From assembly GCF_016863315.1 (NCBI RefSeq), contig NZ_BOOQ01000003.1, positions 248,001 to 312,000 of the forward strand: 64,000 bases of DNA. The letters run 5' to 3'. Below the pieces are notes generated by a model. It was not told the origin of the DNA. It did not search any database and worked only from the letters and a program-made list of their open reading frames with translations. Source of the stretch: Planotetraspora silvatica. GTDB taxonomy: Bacteria; Actinomycetota; Actinomycetes; Streptosporangiales; Streptosporangiaceae. Positions 58,637 through 64,000 of this stretch are shown here, piece by piece. Both the position numbers and the translations under genes were made by a program. The stretch's first letter is position 1; the number at the start of each line of letters is the position of its first letter.

Positions 58637-59167
58637 CTACAGGTAGGGGCCGCCGCCGCGGTGGGTCGCCTCGTCGGGGCTCTGCTGGGTCATGCCGCCG
58701 GGAAGCGCCCTGCGCATCTGCTCCAGCTGCGCCCGTGCGGCCATCTGCTGGGCGAACAGGGTGGTCTGGATGCCGTGGAACAGGCCCTCGAGCCAGCCGA
58801 CGAGCTGGGCGTGAGCGACCCGCAGCTCCGCGTCGCTCGGGGGGGCGCCGTTGTCGTCGGTGAGGGGGAGCGAAAGCCGTTCCAACTCGTCGACGAGCTC
58901 TGGGGCGAGCCCGTCCTCCAGCTCCTTGATGGAGCTCTGGTGGATGTCCTTGAGGCGCTTGCGGCTGGCGTCGTCAAGGGGGGCCGCGCGCACCTCCTCG
59001 AGAAGCTGACGGATCATGCTGCCGATCCGCATGACCTTCGCCGGCTGCTCGACGAGCTCGGCGACGGACCGTTCCTCCTGCTCGCTCTCCTTGCCGCCGT
59101 CGCCGGAGACCGAGAGGCCCTCGGGCCCCACGACCACGATCTGTGGGGTGCTCTCGTCTGCGTTCAT
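58637..59167 (-). CDS. bpa: Bacterial proteasome activator Bpa/PafE
   Basis: 176 residues. A disordered N-terminus is followed by the helical core (MRIGSMIRQLLEEVRAAPLD, HQSSIKELEDGLAPELVDEL, AQLVGWLEGLFHGIQTTLFA). The extreme C-terminus is GGGPYL, a HbYX-like tail equivalent to the mycobacterial GQYL that docks in the 20S proteasome. It forms an ATP-independent ring that opens the proteasome gate. The genes encoding the proteasome itself are not in this window. Confidence 0.93.
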   Translation of the reverse strand: MNADESTPQIVVVGPEGLSVSGDGGKESEQEERSVAELVEQPAKVMRIGSMIRQLLEEVRAAPLDDASRKRLKDIHQSSIKELEDGLAPELVDELERLSLPLTDDNGAPPSDAELRVAHAQLVGWLEGLFHGIQTTLFAQQMAARAQLEQMRRALPGGMTQQSPDEATHRGGGPYL

Positions 59168-59283
59168 GGGTCGATTACCACTCCTGATTCGCTTCCTGGC
59201 TCGCCCCGCCCCGTGCCGGCCGCCGGCGGCCTGCTTCGCTGAGCGGCCAGGCTCGCTTTCCTGCTCTCGCGATCCAACCTAGC

Positions 59284-60246
59284 TCACCGGACCAACAGGA
59301 TCTTTCCGATGTGCTCGCTCGCCTCGAGCATGCGGTGAGCCTCGGTGGCGTCGGCCATGGGGACCTCCGCGTGCACCACCGGACGGATCGCTCCGGCGCT
59401 GATCAGCGGCCAGATGTTGGTCACGACGCCGCGGCAGATGACGCCCTTCTCATCGACCGGGCGTACGCGCAGACCGGCCGCGGAGATCGAGGCCCGCTTG
59501 CCCATCAGCTTGCCGAGATCGATCTCGCCGACCGTTCCGCCCTGCATGCCGATGAGGACCAGCCGTCCGCCGATCTTGAGCACGTCCACGTTCTGGCGGA
59601 GGTACTTGGCGCCGATGATGTCCAGGATGACGTCGGCCCGGTTCTTGAACTTCTCGGCGAAGTCCTCCTCCCGGTAGTTCACGCCCTCGTCCGCACCCAG
59701 GTCGAGGCAGCGCTGCACCTTGTCGTCGGACCCGGCGGTGACGAGCACGTGCGAACCGAACGCCTTGGCAAGCTGGACGGCCATGGTGCCGATCCCGCTC
59801 GCGCCGCCGTGGACGAGCAGGGTCTCGTCCTTGCGCAGTCTGGCGGTCATGAAGACGTTCGACCAGACTGTGCAGGCGACCTCGGGAAGGGAGGCGGCCA
59901 CGTCCAGTGCGAGCCCTTCGGGGACCGGCATGACCTGCTGCCACGGGACGGCGACGCGCTCGGCGTACCCTCCGCCTGCGAGCAGCGCGCAGACCCGGTC
60001 GCCGACGGAGAACCCCTCGACGCCGTCGCCGATCTCGGCGATCACGCCCGAGCACTCGAGGCCGAGGATGTCAGAGGTGCCCTTGGGAGGCGGATAGAAG
60101 CCCTGCCGCTGGAGGATGTCGGCCCGGTTGACCGCGGACGCCGTCACGTCGATGACGACCTGACCTGCGGCGGGACGCGGATCGGGCACTTCTCGCCAGT
60201 CCAGGACGTCGGGTCCGCCGGGCTCGGAAATCACAATCGCACGCAT
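59284..60246 (-). CDS. NAD(P)H-quinone oxidoreductase (zinc-free MDR)
   Basis: 320 residues of the QOR/TP53I3-like family: SAVNRADILQRQGFYPPPKG, LGLECSGVIAEIG, the loop HGGASGIGTMAVQLAKAFGS and LGADEGVNYREEDFAEKF. It reduces quinones with NADPH. TACTTT lies seven bases before ATG 60246, so it may be leaderless. The same neighbour beside bpa occurs in mycobacteria. Confidence 0.93.
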   Translation of the reverse strand: MRAIVISEPGGPDVLDWREVPDPRPAAGQVVIDVTASAVNRADILQRQGFYPPPKGTSDILGLECSGVIAEIGDGVEGFSVGDRVCALLAGGGYAERVAVPWQQVMPVPEGLALDVAASLPEVACTVWSNVFMTARLRKDETLLVHGGASGIGTMAVQLAKAFGSHVLVTAGSDDKVQRCLDLGADEGVNYREEDFAEKFKNRADVILDIIGAKYLRQNVDVLKIGGRLVLIGMQGGTVGEIDLGKLMGKRASISAAGLRVRPVDEKGVICRGVVTNIWPLISAGAIRPVVHAEVPMADATEAHRMLEASEHIGKILLVR

Positions 60247-60361
60247 GTCACCTAAAGTAGCGTGGCGGTCGAACTCAACGGTTGCCCGCATTCAGCGTAA
60301 TACGGGACGCTAATCTCCAATGTGTTTGCTGCCCTTTTAGCCCATCCCGAGGGGGTACACG

Positions 60362-62764
60362 GTGGCGAGACATGATCGAGAGGATCCTCATTCTCTAGAG
60401 GACCAGCTCGCATGGCTGGACGCGATCAAGGAAATGCCCGACGAGGTGGAGATCGCGGTGAGCGCGGTCACTTCCGCGACCCTTGCGTCCGCCGCGTCTC
60501 CCGGCGCGTCTTCCCCCGCGGCTCCTCCCGCCCAGCCGGCAGGCCGCGAGGCCCCTTCGCCGTACCCCCAGGACCCGTGGAGCCTCGTCCCGTCGGAGCC
60601 CGCGTCGGGCGCGCTGTTCCGCAACGCGGTCGACTCGATGTACGGCTCCGCGTCCGTGGCCGTGGCCGACGACGCCGCCGTGGCCGCTCCGCCCGGTGAG
60701 GACATCGGCAGCAAGGATTCCGCGGCCGAACCGGCCCTCGGGTCCGCCGCGTTGCCCGTCGAGGTCGTGCCGAAGCCGGCCACTCGGGGTGACCGCGCCG
60801 AATCGCCGGAACGCCCGGCCGAGCCGGCCATCGACCCGTTCGACCCGTTCGGGTCCGCGTTCCGGACGTCCGCGCTGAGCGGCGCCCTCGCCGGAGCGCC
60901 CACGGAGGAGGACACCGAGCGGGCCGCGCCCCGCGAGGACGTCGACGCGATGGGGACGACCAAGCCGTCCGGCAGCGACCAGGAGTCCATCTCGGGATCG
61001 GGCTTCGGGGGCGGCTTCGGCAAGGGCGCCTTCAACGACTCTCCCGCGGACACCGACTCCTTCAGCCTGGGCGCCTTCGCCGACGCCGATACCCGCAAGC
61101 CGGGCGGTGCGGCTTCCGAATCTCCCGCGCCCGCTGGGGAGTCGCCTTCTTCCTCGACGTCCGCCTCGGCGACTGCTTCAGGAGCTGAGGAACCGCTGCG
61201 GGGCTGGCTGGAGCCGGCCGTACCGATCGCACCTGCGGAGCCCGCGGATTCACGTCCTTCGGTGGAGAGGGCCGCGCCCTCCGAGTGGCCGAGCATGCCC
61301 GAGCGGCTGCCCGCGGACAGGGCCGCGGCGCAGGACCACTTCGAGTCCTTCCCCGGAGAGGCCCTGCGCGCCGAGTCCTTCACAGGCGAGCAGGCACGTC
61401 CCGAGCGCTTCCCCGGTGAGCGGTTCCCTGGGGAGCGTTTCCCCGGAGAGGCCGCTCCGGCGGATCCGTTCGCGCCGGACCGTTCCGCCGCGGTCTCGGG
61501 GGAGCACTCCTTCCGGACGGATCGGCTGTTCCCCGCGGAGCGGTCGGACGGCTTCGCAGGCCCGGACGCGACGTTCCACGTCACGACTCCGGTGGTGGAG
61601 CCCAAGCCCCCGGTCAAGGACGACCCGTTCTCCGGCTCCCTCCGGGAGGATCTGGCCGTCGACGAGCGCCGGCCGTACGAGCGTGACGGGGTCGACACCG
61701 ACGATCGCCCGCAGTACGAGGCGCGCCGCCGTCAGGCTCCGCCGCCGCCGGCGGCGTTCAACGTTCCGTCGCGGTCCGTCGCGGGCAACAAGCCGTCGGC
61801 GGACAGCCTCGATCCGGTCAGCCTCCTCAAGGGCCGCAGGAACGCTCCCAAGGGCGGCTGGCGCCGGCTCGTCTACAAGGCGTCGGCCGGCTGGATCAAG
61901 CCGGGCGAGCCTTCAGAGGTACGGCGGCGCCGCGAGCTGGTCAACCGGGCCAGGACGCCCGTCGCGACGGGGCACCACCGGGTGGCCGTGCTCAGCCTCA
62001 AGGGCGGCGTCGGCAAGACGACCACGACGGTGGGATTGGGTGCGACGCTGGCCCAGGTGCGCGGCGACCGCGTGATCGCCGTCGACGCGAACCCTGACCG
62101 CGGAACCCTGTCCGACAAGGTCGAGCTTGAGACGGCGGCGACCGTACGCGACCTGCTCAACGAGCGCGGGCAGATCAAGCGGTACGTGGACATAAGGGCG
62201 TTCACGTCGCAGGCTCCGTCGAGGCTGGAGATCCTGGCGTCGGACCGCGATCCGTCGGTGTCCGAGGCGTTCAGCGCGAAGGACTACGCCGCCGTCTCGC
62301 AGGTGCTGGAGAACTTCTACTCGATCTGCATCACCGACTGCGGGACCGGGCTGCTGCACTCCGCGATGTCCGGCGTTCTCGGGCTGGCCGACCAGATCGT
62401 GCTGATCAGCTCGCCGTCCGTCGACGGTGCCCGGGCGGCCTCCGCGACGCTGGACTGGCTGGAGGCTCACAACTACGGGGACCTGGTGCGGGCGGCGACC
62501 GTGGTGCTGTGCAGCGTCCGGCCGCGGTCGAAGTCGACCGTGGATCTGGACAGGCTGGAGGCGCACTTCACCGCTCGATGCCGGGCCGTCATCCGGGTGC
62601 CCTACGACCCTCACCTGGAGGAGGGCGCCGAGATCGACCTCGAGCGGCTCCAGGAGGCGACACGGGAGGCGTACCTGAAGCTGGCGGCCAGCGTGGGCGA
62701 CGGCTTCGCCGGGCCGCACGCGCTGGGGGAGCGCAGGTTCTCTGAGATCCCCGACCAGCTGTAG
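60362..62764 (+). CDS. MinD/ParA-like ATPase with a long disordered N-terminal region
   Basis: 800 residues, GTG start with GAGGGGG upstream. Residues 1-500 are Ala/Pro/Glu-rich and disordered, with a DQLAWLDAIKEMPDEVEIAV helix at the very start and RFPGE repeated four times near 345-365. The C-terminal 260 residues are a MinD/Mrp ATPase with deviant Walker A KGGVGKTTT, DANPDRGTLSDK and ITDCGTGLLHSAM. The architecture resembles EspI and the SCO-type MinD-like proteins near type VII or division genes. It probably acts in membrane placement or secretion. Confidence 0.85.
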   Translation: MARHDREDPHSLEDQLAWLDAIKEMPDEVEIAVSAVTSATLASAASPGASSPAAPPAQPAGREAPSPYPQDPWSLVPSEPASGALFRNAVDSMYGSASVAVADDAAVAAPPGEDIGSKDSAAEPALGSAALPVEVVPKPATRGDRAESPERPAEPAIDPFDPFGSAFRTSALSGALAGAPTEEDTERAAPREDVDAMGTTKPSGSDQESISGSGFGGGFGKGAFNDSPADTDSFSLGAFADADTRKPGGAASESPAPAGESPSSSTSASATASGAEEPLRGWLEPAVPIAPAEPADSRPSVERAAPSEWPSMPERLPADRAAAQDHFESFPGEALRAESFTGEQARPERFPGERFPGERFPGEAAPADPFAPDRSAAVSGEHSFRTDRLFPAERSDGFAGPDATFHVTTPVVEPKPPVKDDPFSGSLREDLAVDERRPYERDGVDTDDRPQYEARRRQAPPPPAAFNVPSRSVAGNKPSADSLDPVSLLKGRRNAPKGGWRRLVYKASAGWIKPGEPSEVRRRRELVNRARTPVATGHHRVAVLSLKGGVGKTTTTVGLGATLAQVRGDRVIAVDANPDRGTLSDKVELETAATVRDLLNERGQIKRYVDIRAFTSQAPSRLEILASDRDPSVSEAFSAKDYAAVSQVLENFYSICITDCGTGLLHSAMSGVLGLADQIVLISSPSVDGARAASATLDWLEAHNYGDLVRAATVVLCSVRPRSKSTVDLDRLEAHFTARCRAVIRVPYDPHLEEGAEIDLERLQEATREAYLKLAASVGDGFAGPHALGERRFSEIPDQL

Positions 62765-62875
62765 GCGCTCTCACCACCGCGGATGCCCGGGGAAGATCGT
62801 TTGATATGCGGTCGCGGGGATTACACAGGCGGTGAGAGAGTATGGTGCAGCATGACGTCTTCGCGGGCGTCATCT

Positions 62876-62964
62876 GGAGAGCTCGCCTAGTGGACGATGG
62901 CGGCGGTCTTGAAAACCGCTAGGCCGGGTGACCGGTCTCGTGGGTTCGAATCCCACGCTCTCCG
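62876..62964 (+). tRNA. tRNA-Ser (anticodon TGA)
   Basis: 89 bases: acceptor GGAGAGC/GCTCTCC with G discriminator, anticodon arm GCGGT-CTTGAAA-ACCGC, a long variable arm (GGCCGGGTGACCGGTCTC region) and T arm GTGGG-TTCGAAT-CCCAC. Anticodon TGA. CCA is not encoded. Confidence 0.96.
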
Positions 62965-62984
62965 CTGACCAGGAAGGACCCTTC

Positions 62985-63331
62985 GGCCGCCGCGTGACCA
63001 CTGCCCGCGGCCGGCCGATGGGAACAGATTGTCGCCCCCTGCTCCGCATCGAGCCCGGCCGAATCGCCGGGCTTGGCGTATACCGGGGGTTACGCGCACG
63101 CCGCTTCGATGCGGCGCAGCGTCGTTCACCTGCTGGACGAGGCGCATCGCCCCGTCGCACGGGGTCTGCGTGTCCTCGCGGTTGGTGACGATCATGACGC
63201 CGGCGGTGACCAGGAGAGTCAGCGACCGCTCCGCAGATGATGATGCCAAACCACGAGATGTCATTCTTCGAGGGCGCAGTGACTGGTTCTGGTGCTTGCC
63301 CCATGTGGAAGGTGTCCGGCTCGTCGGCCAT
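62985..63331 (-). pseudogene. Frame-disrupted small membrane protein
   Basis: ATG at 63331 follows GGAGCAACC and reads MADEPDTFHMGQAPEP, then DISWFGIIICGAVA, the first half of a membrane helix. At about 63215-63235 the hydrophobic reading continues only in another frame, as SLTLLVTAGVMIVTNREDTQ and CDGAMRLVQQVND. Both frames then run on toward the tRNA without a natural end; the left limit is approximate. A single indel explains the break. No homologue is recognised. Confidence 0.5.
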
Positions 63332-63493
63332 GGTTGCTCCAGGGGGGCTGGGGGGAGGGGTTCGTACCCCATGAGACGCCCGTCCATCGCACACGGTTGG
63401 GCGCAGTGACACAGGAGTGCGATATGACCGCCATCATGCGCCTCCCCCCAGCGAGTCGGCCGCAGGCCGCCTTGAGGAGGCCTCGGCCGTCGT

Positions 63494-64000
63494 TCACGTG
63501 ATATTCACGGGATGATCTTGACGTGTAGTCGGCGAAAGGCGGTTGAAGCCGTCGGGATTCGAGATGCGCCGACGTGGATGCCGGGTGAGGCTGTAGCCGC
63601 CGACGCCGGTGACGGCCGCGATGGCACCGCCGATGGCGGTCCAGGCCCAGCGGGCCGACAGGTCGGGGAGCCAGTCCCAGTTCCAGCCGGTGTCCTTCTT
63701 CTCCTCGGCCACGACCGGCGGCGCCGAGGTCAGTACCGTGCCGGCGGTGACCGGCTGGGTCAGCGAGGCCTTGAGTTCGCCGCCCTCCGGCTGGATGTCG
63801 TCGCTGTCATGGGTGGTGATCCGCATCGCCACCTGCATCGGCAGGCCCAGGTCCTGCTCAGGCAGTCCGGTGACGGCCAGTCGGACGTAGTAGGTGCCGG
63901 GCAGCGGGTCGCCGGACCACGGCTCGGCCCAGGCGCGGACCTGCCGCAGGGTGCAGCCCAGAGTGACCGATGCGGCGTCGGCCGCAGCGGTCGGCGTCTG
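63494..64000 (-). CDS. Membrane-anchored exported protein, C-terminal part (cut by window edge)
   Basis: The frame is open from 64000 to its stop at 63494 (168 residues visible). A beta-rich extracytoplasmic part has GTYYVRLAVTGLPEQDLGLP, VAMRITTHDSDDI and KASLTQPVTAGTVL. One membrane helix follows (AWTAIGGAIAAVTGVGGYSL) and then a basic tail RHPRRRISN. The layout is that of a type I membrane protein whose N-terminal domains lie outside the window. Function unknown. Confidence 0.7.
   Translation of the reverse strand, partial: QTPTAAADAASVTLGCTLRQVRAWAEPWSGDPLPGTYYVRLAVTGLPEQDLGLPMQVAMRITTHDSDDIQPEGGELKASLTQPVTAGTVLTSAPPVVAEEKKDTGWNWDWLPDLSARWAWTAIGGAIAAVTGVGGYSLTRHPRRRISNPDGFNRLSPTTRQDHPVNIT

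Noticed and set aside
63292-63501. Short plus-strand frame near 63424 with AGGAGTGCGAT-ATG
   Set aside because: Only 25 residues, Arg/Pro-rich, no match to any pattern; the ribosome site alone is not enough.
63495-63510. Second parS-like site at TTCACGTGA
   Set aside because: Only the nine-base core matches and the flanks differ; it lies at a gene end. Not enough for a call.

Overview
The window is high-GC DNA with strong third-position G/C bias, many ATGA-type gene overlaps and many start codons that lack a Shine-Dalgarno but sit 5-7 bases after a TANNNT hexamer (leaderless transcription). The pknB-pbpA-rodA-pstP-fhaB-fhaA block, crgA, a rhomboid protease, cyclophilin and a bacterial proteasome activator point to an actinomycete, most likely of the Streptosporangiales (inference). 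The pknB/crgA/cyclophilin block is usually close to oriC in actinobacteria, so this is probably origin-proximal core chromosome with accessory genes between the core blocks.

Layout. 1-13.2 kb is accessory: a secreted protein cut by the window edge, two TetR-regulated oxidoreductase units (one with two nearly identical 17-bp operators), DMT and CDF transporters, an ArsR-type metal sensor whose operator covers its own start codon, and a zinc alcohol dehydrogenase. 13.3-16.1 kb holds a HelD/HelR-type RNA polymerase-associated ATPase. 16.1-27.5 kb is the conserved division and signalling block: DUF5324 protein, cyclophilin, rhomboid protease, crgA, pabA/trpG-type glutamine amidotransferase with a short leader ORF, pknB, pbpA, rodA/ftsW, pstP, fhaB, fhaA and tRNA-Leu(CAG). 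27.8-35.5 kb has an MFS carrier, a CNNM/CBS pair, an LCP cell-wall ligase, TenA, an Fpg/Nei glycosylase and a single-domain rhodanese. 35.6-41.7 kb has a secreted propeller/Ig-like protein, a decayed second rhodanese, a TPP riboswitch driving a CytX-type permease, a DMT exporter divergent from a CGNR regulator, and an alkylguanine methyltransferase.

41.8-54.8 kb is a signalling and envelope-glycan region: PAS-GAF-PAS histidine kinase, RsbW-like ATPase, an OmpR/HK two-component pair, an STAS antagonist, a GT2, two multi-membrane GT-C enzymes and a large membrane protein. The most striking structure lies here. Two arrays of a 12-bp element (GTGATCATGCAC) recur with an exact 53-bp period. Array A (44608-45132) has five forward copies, a gap, then five inverted copies in exact mirror symmetry; a parS-like site lies just outside it. 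Array B (48845-49343) has five forward copies, then one degraded and three intact inverted copies. The arrays bracket the two-component/STAS/GT2 genes, and the last copy of array B carries the ATG of the next gene. No family known to me matches this.

54.8-64 kb returns to core genes: pheA, serS, a cold-shock protein, a HAD phosphatase, proteasome activator Bpa, a quinone oxidoreductase, a large MinD/ParA-like ATPase, tRNA-Ser(TGA), a frame-disrupted small membrane protein, and a membrane protein that runs off the right edge.
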